Source: Sclerotinia nivalis (taxonomy: Eukaryota; Ascomycota; Leotiomycetes; Helotiales; Sclerotiniaceae). From it: 64,000 bases of DNA. The notes beneath the pieces were generated by a model, which was given only the letters and a program-made list of their open reading frames with translations, made no database searches and had not been told where the DNA came from. This document shows, in pieces, positions 1-10,559 of this stretch (position 1 is its first letter; every line of letters starts with the position of its first letter). The stretch lies in NCBI GenBank assembly GCA_029531795.1, contig JAPEIS010000009.1, positions 682,001 through 746,000 of the forward strand, read 5' to 3'. A program made the position numbers and the translations under genes.

Positions 1-344
1 TTTAACCTCCTCATTTAATGTCTTTTGTAGAAGTTGTTCTCTGATTTGTTGTTTTTGGGCATCTGAAATGTTTTTCCAATGCTTCTTGACCAAGCGTTGA
101 GCCTCGACAGCGGCTTGTTGTCTGATTGCTTGATCTCCATGGGAAATGAAGATCTCGACAAGCCAGAGAAGTGATTCTGGATTTGGGTAATAGTTCTTTC
201 TTAGTTCTGTGGTTGCGGCCTTGACACGTTCGGTATCAGCTGTAGAAGATGAAGATTAGCAAAAAATGGAGGGGCCCTGCGACTCGATAGCAACCTACGA
301 ATTTGAACGCCCTGCAAGAGCTCTAAGAATTTTTGTTGATCCAT
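1..344 (-). CDS. KAP123: Importin subunit beta-4 / Kap123-type karyopherin, N-terminal part
   Basis: The gene starts at 344 and runs off the left edge. Exon 1 (344-299) encodes MDQQKFLELLQGVQI. A 59-nt intron (298-240, GTAGGT...CTACAG) follows, and exon 2 (239-1) continues in frame with the beginning of the HEAT-repeat solenoid (PDTERVKAATTELRKNYY, then SLLWLVEIF and QQAAVEAQRLVKKHW). This is the typical opening of fungal Kap123/importin-4, which carries ribosomal proteins and histones through nuclear pores with Ran-GTP. About 95 residues of a protein usually near 1,100 are visible. The intron is well supported because it restores the family sequence. Family assignment is recognition from memory; the exact karyopherin paralogue is likely but not proven by this fragment. 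Confidence 0.85.
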
Positions 345-996
345 TTTCAAAAGGCTTTTACATGTACTGCATGCAAATATGGAAAATGAAAATTAAGGAA
401 TGACGAAAAAAACTGGGTTTGAAGTCGGTTGAAAATATTTATTGTTTTCGACCTTGACTTGTAGAGACGGAGAAATCAAAAAATTGCTGTAGTAAACCAA
501 AAAAATCTTGGAGGGGAATAATTTTCTTGGACATGGGTTCGAAGTGGGGTCCTTTTATCTTTTTTTTTGGCCTCAGGCTACAACAGACCTTTATTTGCTG
601 GCAACTTGACCCACCCGTATTAAAAAGAAAATGAGATATCAAATAATAGTATTTCGAAATAAAATGAAGACTTTTCACCATCATTTAATTCTATTCACAT
701 ATTCAATGCTATGAGAGTATAAGTCATTTAACTCTGCAAAGCGTGGGAAGAACATTGAATATTATTATTCAGCTACCCACGATTCAAACCAGACATGGTG
801 ACATCCGTGCAAAATTCTTGTCATCGTTTGATTGCGACTGAGTATATTATAACACTTTTGATAAGAGGCGGCCCCATCAACTGCTAAGATCATCTAGTAC
901 AGCCAGTGCCATCCCCAGTGCCGTCCCCAGTGCCATCCTTTCCTTCTCACTGGTTAAAACAGCCTATCTTTCCTACTTGCACTCCTCTAAAAGCCT
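345..996. other. Intergenic, between karyopherin and tyrosinase remnant
   Basis: No gene is recognised. It must contain the promoter of the karyopherin gene, transcribed leftwards. Around 898-945 a short phrase (CCAGTGCCATCC / CCAGTGCCGTCC) is repeated three times. The open frames here are short and low in complexity. Confidence 0.5.
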
Positions 997-2115
997 TCAG
1001 TACCGATAGCAGAAGACACCAGAAGTAATCTCCATGACTTCACCTACGGGGAGGTTTCGACGTAGTCCTCCCATGTCCAGCGTGTCTTCCAATGAAGCAC
1101 GCCTCAAAGTATCCCTGTTAGACTTTCCATCATACGCTTGAACTCTGTGCTTCGGGTCCATCATCTGCCAAGACCACCACAATCTGTCTAGATTTGTATG
1201 ATGAAGAAAGAAAACAGGATCTGTTCCGAAGGTCAATAATGGATCATGAGGAAATGACTGCTTATGGGGTACATACCATAAGGTCCAGTAAATTTGCTAA
1301 GCTCTCCACGAATACTCTGTGATACAAAGCGATGAGCGTTGTGTTCGATTCGATGTGCGAATGTTTCGAAATTATCCTCGCTCATAATATTTTTTACGAC
1401 CTCAGGCTGGACTAGTTTACCCAATTCTTTCATTTCAGCACCAGATCGAAAACCACGTGAGAGACAGTTCCCAGTCAAGCGACCAGTCCCAGTATCTAAT
1501 GTGAGGAATTAGTGGGTTTCAATATAGTGGACTGCCAATGGATTGGAACATACGGGAGAGTACCAGTGTACGAACAGTCATCCTGCAATGCGTTCTCATA
1601 GATCTGGATATGATGTCTGTGCCAAGGAAGAAAAGGGGAAGATTGATGTGCTGCATCAGATTACATCAGTATGTAATGCCATCCATGGACGAAGACTGGT
1701 TGGACATACTACTGGTGGACGTGGATTTGTGAACCCAGGGAAAATCATCATACAGCGTGATGTTGTTTCTCACCTTGGATGGCTTAGTGGTCAGACACTG
1801 CACGGCAGCGATGTATTCCGTCTTCTCGGCGTCACTTAGAGTTCGCCATTCTTGGCGTGTAGAAGGATTGGCGCATTGCCATTGCGGCCCAAAGTCATTA
1901 GTAGACTTGGACGAAAGAAATGTTTTTTGCTGAAAAAAACACAGCCCATGTTGAGCCGATGGAAAGACAAAGCAAAAAGGCAAAGCCAATAGCCCACCAA
2001 AGATTTAGTCGGATTGTTGTGCCTGTTTGTCTGATGGCTGTGGGAGTGCCATTGAGCTTTTCTTCTTCAGCCTGATAGTCGAAGCTTTCGACTGACGAAT
2101 AGACGAGTTTCGATG
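997..2115 (-). pseudogene. Tyrosinase (type-3 copper monooxygenase), decayed
   Basis: Both copper-site halves are readable on the minus strand. CuA shows DDFPWVH near 1735 and, after an intron whose branch site is TACTGAT and acceptor GATGCAG, HQSSPFLPWHR followed by IYENALQDDCSYTGTLP; a second intron leads to PYWDW. CuB shows IEHNAHRFV and, after a third intron, DPVFFLHHTNLDRLWW. An N-terminal membrane anchor (LNLWWAIGFAFLL) lies near 2010-1975, as in tyrosinases of fungal secondary metabolism. Three defects suggest loss of function: no in-frame ATG before the anchor, a frameshift in a T7 run near 1923, and a frameshifting deletion after PYWDW that removes the usual linker of some 40 residues. 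The first CuB histidine pair is H-x2-H rather than the usual H-x3-H. Unrecognised introns could rescue part of it. Confidence 0.7.
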
Positions 2116-2946
2116 GGCGAGAGAAGAAAATCGTGGCTAGTAGAGAATTAAAATAACAGCAAGGCGAATCAACACGGTTGGTAGTTGAAACCCAGATGCT
2201 CGAGATCTTTTGGATGGAAACACACCGACCTTATATCTGATCTCTTTCACATAATTATCAACGGTCCTCCTCCATACAGATATGTCCACGTAAGAGTCGC
2301 TCAAGGGTATCACCGAGCGACGCCATACCCCCAAATCAATTGTAGCTGATCCATGGAACTTCCTTATCATTTCCCCTCACCCAAATCAGGGGGCCTCTCC
2401 GAGTTGCGAATGGTTAGATCTCAACTGCCGGTGATATCTTGCAGAAAAATCAATATAATTGACCCACTTAACTGCACATGTTTCTTATGCATCTAGAGTG
2501 GATTGCTCACATTTATCTGCATGCACCATGAAAGATCTTCAGCTTCGTTTTCCCAAAACGCGTAATGTTATGCAATTTGGTAATCATGTGAACAGAAAGT
2601 TGAGCTCTACGCATCTCATGCATGAAGGTTGTAACATCTCTCTTACTGAACTCCGAGTTCAGCTTTGTGGCAGAATTTTGATATTCAAAATATAGTTGAT
2701 TTTGACGGTTTTATTTACGCCTTATTAATTTTGAGCCTCAAATCCAATAGTTGATCTCAAGAGCTGCTCTTTTGGGACTAATAACCCAATTGAGCCAATC
2801 GAGCGCATCACCAGAATTCCAAATCCCTATGGACCTCAGGACATGTTGCTAACTTCTCTTTCATTTCCAGCCTTCTCTGTTAATTACAAATGAGGCATTC
2901 GGGATCCGCAATCAATAGAATTTCTACTAAATAAAGTATCTAAAAT
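2116..2946. other. Intergenic between tyrosinase remnant and adenylation-domain gene
   Basis: No recognisable gene. Short frames at 2137-2370 (minus) and 2459-2695 (plus) have no family features. The block would hold the 5' region of the tyrosinase remnant and the 3' end of the adenylation gene. Confidence 0.4.
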
Positions 2947-4625
2947 TCAAGATTGGGTATCTTTGAAGGTCGAGTACATCTCATCCAATTCCTCTCGATA
3001 AAGATTCTCGGTCAATTTGCGCAAAATCGTTCCCTTCCCCGCTCTGATCATGGGCTTGCCAGCTTTAGTAAAGGCTACCAAATCCTTCGTAATTCTTCCC
3101 TGCTTTTGCTGCTTCTCGTTCCCCAATTCAACCGCTGGCCAAATTTCCTGCACAAGAATATCTCTTTCATTCTCATTTCTTGGTGGGGATTTTGCCTCTA
3201 CAAGCAAGGACACCTGCACTCGTCCCTGTCCGCAAACTAATGCCGCAACCACAGAAGGGTATGCATTCAACAGACTTTCCGTTGTCATCGGGTTGACCTT
3301 TTGTCCCGTGGAACAAACAATCGCATCATCGGAACGGCCCTCAAACAACCACAGGTTTTCCTTAGTTGGATGCTTGGAAAAGAGATCCCTGGTGGAGTAC
3401 TCGCTGAGATTGGGAAATGTTGAGAAGATGCCCTGCGAAAACTCCAATTCCGGTTTACGAACAAAATGTAGTTCATAGAGCTCTCCAACAACAGGTCGAA
3501 GCTGCACACCCATCCGTGCACTAAAGCTCATATATTCCCAATCTTCTGGATCGGTCAGTTGGAGAGCAAAGAAACCTGTTTCCGTAGCGCCAAAATTGAC
3601 GAAAAGGCGGCTATACGATTTCAACACATTCCCGATTTCTCTTGGAAGTGGGCCACCTCCATAGCTTAGATACGCAAGCTTCCGAATGTTTTTGAGGTAC
3701 TCGGGATTCTTCGCAATCTGAACCAAGACGGCAGGACTGACGAAACTTGCATCAAGGTTACCGTACATGTGGGCAAAGTTTGCTATCTCAGCAGTCATAG
3801 GAGTAGGTGGGGGGAACACCAGTTTGGTATCGGAGTAGATGGCAAATGCCATGAAGCATAATGCGGCACTGTGAAACATTCGTAGGCCGACAAACACTCT
3901 CTTATGTCTGTATGATGAGATTGCGATAGGTTTTTCACCGTTTGGTGGTGTGAAAATAAAAGTGTCATGATGAGCGACGGTTCCATGAGTTAAAATGACA
4001 GGTTTGGGGAATCCCGTAGAGCCAGAAGTGTGTAGCACGACAAATGGTTCATATCTGGCTTGCTCAAAGGTCTTTTCATATGGGTACAATGGCACAGCAC
4101 CATCCTCGAGCAGCTCCTGTAATGTTTGAATTTCCAGAGTCCGCATTTGCCTTTTGGCGACCACTGTTTGAGTGATTGGCGGTAAAACCTCTGGGCTCAA
4201 GGCAATATTACAGTGCAAAGCCTCCAAAAGCGCAATGTGGCCTTCGGTGCTATTCCATGGAGAATTGAAGAACATCTATACACGTAAGCAACTGAGAATA
4301 TCAATCCCAGTGAAAGGTGTCAGACCTGGTATCCAGTCTTGATAGCAGCAAACAGTAATATGATGTACCGCAAATCTTCTGGCCCAACATAGTTCAACGT
4401 CTCGAAAGTTTTGCTACGCCCTAGGTTTTCTTCTATCCACCATGCACAACGATTGATAGCCCTGGAGAATTGGGCAAAATTGATGTCTCGAAATCCATCT
4501 TCCAGACTTTTTGACGTAGGAATGGATGCAAAAACGCGGTTAGGATCTCTCGTAGCTAGCTCGTCGACGACGAGAGGCAGGAGCCTTTTCCCGTGGTTAC
4601 TCTCTGGATCCATATCTTCAACCAT
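2947..4625 (-). CDS. NRPS-like stand-alone adenylation (AMP-binding) protein
   Basis: Two exons, 4625-4326 and 4275-2947, are separated by a 50-nt intron with a GTCTGA donor and TATAG acceptor, giving about 542 residues. The adenylate-forming core motifs are present in order: LHTSGSTGFPKPVILTHG (A3, ATP loop), NFGATETG (A5), STRDLF (A7), GRSDDAIVCSTGQKVNP (A8) and the C-terminal lysine motif IRAGKGTILRK (A10). Such domains activate a carboxylic acid as an acyl-AMP. In fungal NRPS-like enzymes a carrier (PCP) domain and a reductase or thioesterase normally follow; here the protein stops about 25 residues after A10. It is either a free-standing ligase or the surviving A domain of a truncated megasynthase. 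With the adjacent PAL and tyrosinase remnants, an aromatic acid substrate is a reasonable inference but not shown. No frameshift is seen. Confidence 0.8.
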
Positions 4626-5521
4626 GTTGATTTATGATCTATGATACGGTGGCCTTCAATTGTTTTGATTATGCCGACGGATTGTTAGATGGGTAAGACC
4701 CACTATATGTTGAATAAGAGTCTATGGTGGCTATATTTTTTTCTCCTAATTTACAATCCTTCAGGACTTTACGGGGTTGTGAACTTTAGCCTGATCAGGC
4801 AGTCTTTATTAATAAATTGCATCTTTGAGAGTCCAATCTGATGCTGTGCATCCCTTTCAACTCGGGATTCGGGCCTACTTGCGATCCATGCCAACCATTC
4901 TACCCAATCAACAACAGTTATGCATGACCGATCACCTGCCCCACCCTTGCGCAATTGTAAGACGCGGGGTTCATACCCCATTTTCCGCAAGCCTCTCCCG
5001 CACGGGAACAACCGGCATCTTACTCGAACCGCAGAGAGCTCCTCAGATTGAGGTTCTCTGATTGCTCGAGATAAAGGATTCGATTTCAATTATGCAAGGT
5101 GCCCTTGCCCGTCAATAAATGCAATGGCACATCACACAAGTGGCATGATGGAATCCCCTACGAGGAAAGAGCTGAATAAATGATCCTTGATATCACAATT
5201 GCTACGTTTTGGAAATTCCTGGTTTTGCAGGGCTTATGCAGATTACCATTAAACCGTGCCTCACTTGATAAGCTTCAAAAGTTATGATTATCCTTGAACA
5301 CCGAGTAATTCCTCGCCATTCTCAGAATGAAGGTCGTATTTCGTGCACAACTAATTATAGTACTTTCCGTGCCGTATGGACGATGCCGTGTCTAATGAAA
5401 CCAGACTTTGAGGTGGGAATAGAGGGAATACCTCAGTCTGCTTTCCACATATCTTATCCCGATTTCTCACGAGTTATCCACTATTCCTGCCTTCCCAACT
5501 CACATCACATCATATTTCGCA
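4626..5521. promoter_or_regulatory. Divergent intergenic region (bidirectional promoter space)
   Basis: About 0.9 kb separates the leftward adenylation gene from the rightward rhodopsin-like gene, so it should hold both promoters. No binding-site cluster or clear TATA element can be singled out. Open frames here are short and unconvincing. A T-loop-like string (GGGGTTCATACCCC) near 4968 does not belong to a tRNA. Confidence 0.4.
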
Positions 5522-6857
5522 ATGACAGCCACTACTCCTGTAGCCGTTGATCTATTTCTGATTATTTTAGCTTTCACAGCGGTCTCATTGCGCATAATCT
5601 CGAGGAAACTATCTGGAGCGGGTTTCTGGTATGACGATTGGTTTACCTTCGCAGCTCTGGTACGATGCAAAATTCCAGCAATCGTTCTTTGCTAATGCAG
5701 TACTTCTTAACCCTTCGGTATCACAATTGATGCCTCTTTTTGGGCGGGTAAGTCAAATCTTAACCTGCCAATCAACCTCTTTTATGCTGACGAATTTAGC
5801 TGCATATCATGGCTCCGGAAAGCACGGAGGAGACCCCACTTTCTTCCTCCACGTCTTTTACTTTGATGAGATTTGGTATTGCACCGGCATCTTTCTAACC
5901 AAAATCTCCGTGCTCTGCTTCTATTATCGTATCTTCGCTATCACCCGAAGTTTGAGATTAGCTCTTTGGATAGTGGGTGGCTGGGTCATTGGATGGTGGA
6001 TTGCCCTCACAAGCGCAAGTATCGCTCAGTGTAGCCCCATTCCTCGATATTGGAACCGAAAGATTGAAGGTATTTGCGTCTATCAATATGGGTTCTTCTT
6101 TGGCCAAGCGATTCCCAACATCGTCCTTGATTTTGCCTTTTTGTTGCTACCGATTGTGCCTCTTTGGAAGCTTAAGATGCAACGGCATCAAAAATGGGCG
6201 CTGCTAGCCGTATTTTTACTTGGCTATACGTAAGTTATCATGCTTTCCGAACAATGCATGCACTAACATGTATAGAAATCCATTAATATCCATCCTTCGT
6301 ATTGTTTCATTTATACAGCTGGGTCCTAATACCGCGATAGATATAAACTGTGAGTAAAAGAATTTTCGTTTCACCTTTTCCACATTTTATCAAGTCTTAA
6401 ATCGCCATCGATATTATATCACATGCTAAAATCTGTCATTCTTTGGACAGACAACTTTATTCCACCAGCGCTTTGGTCCGCAGCGGAAGTATCTGTCGCC
6501 ATATTTAGCTGTTCGATCCCCAGTCTCACATATCTCTTTCGTAGAACCGTCGGTAGGCTTTATCCATCCCACACCGCCAGCCTTGACGATAGCCAAAAAA
6601 TCAATCAGCGTGTCGACGGTGTCAAGCCTGCAACATTCGGATCTTTGCCTACTAGAAGACCTTTGAAGTTACAGACGGAAGGAACATTCGAAAGACTCGA
6701 TGATATGAATGCTTCTGAGGTAGAGCTATCGATCCTTCGATCTACTGCTAGACCTGCAGTATGTGGAGGGAAGAACTCGGAAAGTGATTTGCATTCAATC
6801 AATCAACGCCCAACAGACATCCAAGTCACGAATGACGTCGAAATTAGCTACAAGTAA
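5522..6857 (+). CDS. Rhodopsin-like integral membrane protein (fungal seven-TM family)
   Basis: The start ATG at 5522 opens MTATTPVAVDLFLII, a hydrophobic first segment, followed by RIISRKLSGAGFWYDDWFTF, the RxxSR...DDW signature of the fungal rhodopsin-like family (PTH11/SAT4-type). Later parts read AAYHGSGKHGG, FYFDEIWYCTGIFLTKISVLCFYYRIF, and LRIVSFIQLGPN with a final TM pair ending at LTYLFRR, then a hydrophilic tail to the stop at 6857. Introns near 6231-6276 (GTAAGT...ATAG) and 6350-6450 (GTGAGT...GACAG) join frames cleanly. The stretch 5660-5800 does not: after the first donor (5659) the next in-frame exon cannot be reached with a normal acceptor, so there is an unresolved splice or a frameshift. 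The family often sits in metabolic clusters; its function is unknown. Confidence 0.65.
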
Positions 6858-7056
6858 TTCGTAGAAGAAACAATGCACGGAAGTGTTGCCAAGCCTTCTT
6901 TCAATCTCGTTATCGTGACACTAAAATAGAAGAGAGTAACAGAAAACTTTCGGGAATTGGATGGAGGTCGATAAAAATAGTTATATATATACTAATCGCA
7001 ACAATATTATCAAATCAACTCTATCGTCCCATGACCTGTGTTCTTTAGAGTTTGCA

Positions 7057-8590
7057 TTAAACTTCATAGTCCACAGCGCTATTGTACATAACTTCGCGCA
7101 GACTATCCATCACAGGGATAAACACAGTTCCACTACGGATTGCCTCGTAAATTCGAGTAACCAATGACCCTGTGATCTCTTTTAAAGCTAATTCTTTGTC
7201 TCCGTGAGCAAATGGAATCGATAATTGCCCGCGTACAAACTCGTACATTCGCCGAGAAGCGTTACCAAGAAAAGGAGTAGCGTCGGGATGAGCAGCAAAG
7301 GGAGCTCATCAAAAAAGATCTGCTAGGTTCAGTTGCGACCAGTTTTGGCGGTAAGCCATTGTTGAGCATTGGATTAATGAGCTCCGTGCACTGAGCGAAT
7401 AGCATTTGACCGAGAGATTGAAGACCCACGCGCACCTTCTCCATGGCTGAGGTGACTGCTTTCGCTTGAAAATTGCCCCCAGATAGCAGCCGTTTGGAGT
7501 TAACGGACATGTCTAGGAGTGGATTATCTGTGGCAGAATTGCACTCAAATCTCAGTTGCCGAGTAGCGACCTGGAAATCCTCGAGAACAGGTCCAATCCA
7601 TTGACTCGAAGTTCGTATGGCGTATCGGTCTTGAGGAAGAGTACCTTCTTCCATGCCATCGTTGCGCTTTTTGAGTTTTGAAGCAACCAAGAAATTATAA
7701 ATATTGTACGACGATTCTCGCTGTCCGGAATGAGGACGAACCTTCGAGAAGAAAGGATCCAAGCTCCCATCGCTCCCATTTAGAGCTTCTGTGCTCATTG
7801 CTGTTAGAACCTGGGACAATATAACCAGACAGTTCGCATCATGTAGCACTAATGTTGCTATACCCGCGGAAACGCTAGTACCGTTGACAATAGCAAGACC
7901 TTCCTTGGCCCCAAGAATAATTGGTTCGAGTGATACCTCTTTCAAAGCAATGCCTGCGGTACTAATACGGCCAAGTTTTGTCCAAACTAAAGTTTTGCAG
8001 CTTCCAGTAAGAGCCCCTCCGATATATGAAAGCGGCATAAGGTCCCCAGACGCTGATATCCTACCACGCAGAGGAATGTGAGGTATTATATCGTTTGATA
8101 GCAGGTCAAGGAGAGGCTGGATTAAAACAAGGCGCACACCAGAATGACCCTTTGCCAAAGAGTTAATGCGAATTAGTATGGATGCTCGAACCCATGATTT
8201 GGGCATGTACATGATCATATCACGATCCGCAGGCAATATTCCTTGTGCAAAGGTCGTGCGGTTTCAATCGATCCGTTAGGCGTCTTGGAAGCTTGATTAA
8301 GAGTTGCTTCTGGGCCAGAAATTATTCCGCTCTGCAGCTCCCGAATGATGGTCTGTTGGAACTCATCCATACGATTTATTCGAGTATTCGCACTTCCACC
8401 TACACCCGTGTTTACGCCTTTAACCGTGGTGTAGTATCAGTCTTGTCAAATTTAGATGATAACTAATTGGAAAATAAAAGGATCATACCATAAATGCCTT
8501 CCCTCCGGTCGAGGCTGGATTGAACTTTCTTCGCACCATTTTCAATGACGTCGTTTCTTTCATGATTCAGACATACCGAGGTTCCATGCC
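7057..8590 (-). pseudogene. Phenylalanine/histidine ammonia-lyase (PAL-type), decayed
   Basis: The MIO-forming motif is intact at about 8050 (RISASGDLMPLSYIGGALTG), and the core reads GAKEGLAIVNGTSVSAG, QDRYAIRTSSQWIGP, NSATDNPLL, GGNFQAKAVTSAMEK and LFAQCTELINP. Upstream, YGVNTGVGGSA is restored by removing an intron of about 90 nt (GTATGATCC...TTAAAG) ending near 8422. A frameshift lies near 8258, between NGSIE and RTTFAQGILP. After GLPPKLVATEPS (about 7330) some 200 family residues are missing and the frame changes; the true C-terminus (HPDATPFLGNASRRMYEF to VDYEV, stop at 7057) follows immediately. The N-terminus is lost beyond about 8590, near the transposon cluster. PAL releases ammonia from phenylalanine to give cinnamate. 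A functional product is unlikely. Confidence 0.85.
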
Positions 8591-8837
8591 TGTGTCATGT
8601 CAGGGTGGCAGAATCACAGGTTTTAATCAAGGCTAGGCATAGGGTAGGGTGTACCCGGGGTCACTCGGGGTATTTCCGTAAAGAGTATCGTTTTGTTTTA
8701 CCTTTATAGGGTAGGGTAATATCCTTCAAAACATATCTGGGTATTGGTTATCCTGGGTATTTGGTATATGAGTTTCATATGAGTTTTATACAATATCAAG
8801 TTATTCAATATTATATTATCATTTTTGAAATTATGAT
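8591..8837. other. Short unexplained spacer between PAL remnant and Fot element
   Basis: Contains repeated GGGTAGGG and GGGTATTT phrases (8640-8770) but no gene or recognised repeat ends. Any first exon of the PAL gene would be expected here and cannot be read. Confidence 0.4.
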
Positions 8838-8839
8838 TA

Positions 8840-8900
8840 ACATGGTTTATCACCGAGCGGTTCATATCACCGAATGGGTCACTTTCACCTCAATTTACCA
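8840..8900 (+). repeat. Left terminal inverted repeat of Fot1/Pogo element
   Basis: 61-bp repeat; its reverse complement lies at 16648-16708. Contains the phrases TCACCGAGCGG and TCACCGAATGGGTCAC. A TA duplication flanks it on the outside. Confidence 0.93.
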
Positions 8901-8937
8901 CTTTTGATTTCAAGATGTATTTTATCAATCATTTATT

Positions 8938-10280
8938 ATGCAATTTAATAATAAAAAAGTACAAATATTTTTAGTTATCGAAACTTTTCAAAAAGACAAA
9001 AAACTAAGTATTCGAAAGGTTGCTAAGCTATATAATATATTGTATACAATATTTATGTATAAAATAGATGGTTCTACTTTATATATAGAAACTCGAACGA
9101 ATTGTTATAATATTATAGAATTGGAAGAGGAAGTAATTGTTCAATATATATTTGATATAGATAATAAAGGTTTTCTATTTAAATTCAAAGGGGTAGAAGA
9201 TATAACGAATTATATTTTTGAATTGCAAAAAGCAAAGAAGGTTGGAAAGTTCTGAGTTTATCGATTTGTAAAGTGTTATATAGAATTAAAAATATGTTTT
9301 AGTTGTATTTATAATTTTCAAAGAGTTTTTTGTGAAGATTCTAAGCTTATTAGAAAGTGGTTTCGATTGGTATCGAATATGTAGACGAAATATAGTATTT
9401 TGGATTGCGATTTCTATAACTTTGATGAAATCGGTTTTATGATAAGTATAATATGCCCTGGAATGGTTGTAATTAGTATTGAACAGAGTAACAAAAGCAA
9501 AACAATACAATTAGGCAATCGAAAATGGGTTACAGCGATTGTATGTGATAATGGAGAAGGTGAAACTATATCTCCATTTTTGATAGTTTAAGGATAAGTC
9601 CATCTTTTCAATTGGTATACCGAAATCGATTTTCCAATAGATTGGGCTATCAAACCTATTTCTAATGGATGAATAAACAATGAAACAAAATTAGAATGAA
9701 TAAAGTATTTCGATAAGTATATAATTCATTAAACAAAAAACAAATATCGAATACTAATACTAAATAAATATGAAAATTACAAATCGATATCTTTTCAATC
9801 ATATTGCAAAATAAATGATATTATATATATAAGATTACTATTGTATTTAAGTTATTTAATTCAATTACTTGATATTGGATATTTTAATGTTCTAAAATGC
9901 TTGTATAGTTGTCAAATTGATGGATTTATTAAAGTATATATCAATTATATCTTCAAAATTGAATTCTTTATAACTTTTAAAACTGTATATCAAGAATCAA
10001 TTATAGTTCAGAATATGAAAGCTAGATTTCGAAGAGTTAGATTAATATCATTTGATTCTGAAATTGTATTCTCAAAATTAGATATTCGAATTCATATATT
10101 TACTTCCCTTCTTTTCGATTTGGACTTTTGGATCTCTCAAACCCCTTATAATCCAATTGAAGCTTTTTCTCAATCAACTTTAATAAAATCTCGAATAACT
10201 CGTTATCAATCAAACTCCTCTATATTTATATTCGAAACTGTATTAGCTTTAACTAAAGGTATAGAAAGATTAATATATGA
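8938..10280 (+). pseudogene. Fot1/Pogo transposase, N-terminal and DDE part
   Basis: The opening region (KLSIRKVAKLYNI) matches the psq-type HTH of Pogo transposases. The first catalytic aspartate is kept in FYNFDEIGFMIS near 9420. Where the family has LDGHxSH, the frame near 9750 reads LNKYENY, so the second catalytic aspartate is asparagine. The C-terminal QPLDVGVF-like motif reads QLLDIGYF near 9855-9880. Several in-frame stops and very AT-rich codons show heavy C-to-T/G-to-A decay. The frame stops abruptly at 10280, where the chromovirus is inserted, and resumes at 16293. Not functional. Confidence 0.85.
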
Positions 10281-10516
10281 TATCACGGAGGCAGCAGACA
10301 GGATAACAGAAACCACTTTTATTGGTAAGATGTAGTTCGAAGAGCTACGTTTCTACAAAAGGAATATTTCCTTTAAATACATTTGTGTGTGTTAGGGCTC
10401 CGAGCCCTAGCGTTCTTACAGGGTATGATCACCGAACGTACCCCGCTCGGTGCTGGATCGGACAGGTGGAGTTTACTAAAGGGACCGGTCCAGTAGCCCG
10501 GCTTTAATCCTGTGAT
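10281..10516 (-). repeat. Chromovirus 3' LTR
   Basis: Matches 16056-16292 along its full length with scattered transitions. The terminal bases TATCACGG...CCTGTGATA form a short inverted repeat. It contains several hairpins, among them GTAGTTC-GAA-GAGCTAC (10332-10348) and TAGGGCTC-C-GAGCCCTA (10393-10409). Confidence 0.9.
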
Positions 10517-10559
10517 AGTATCCCTCTTTTTAAGGCCGAACTCCGTTGAGGCGGTTATG

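Noticed and set aside
439..684. Open frame of 81 codons on the minus strand
   Set aside because: Lysine/phenylalanine-rich translation of AT-rich DNA, no family or splice support, lies in promoter space.
4940..5000. Possible tRNA (GGGGTTCATACCCC looks like a T arm)
   Set aside because: The T loop breaks the GTTCRANYC rule and no acceptor stem, D arm or anticodon arm can be built around it.
7791..8081. Plus-strand frame inside the PAL remnant
   Set aside because: Antisense shadow of the conserved PAL core.
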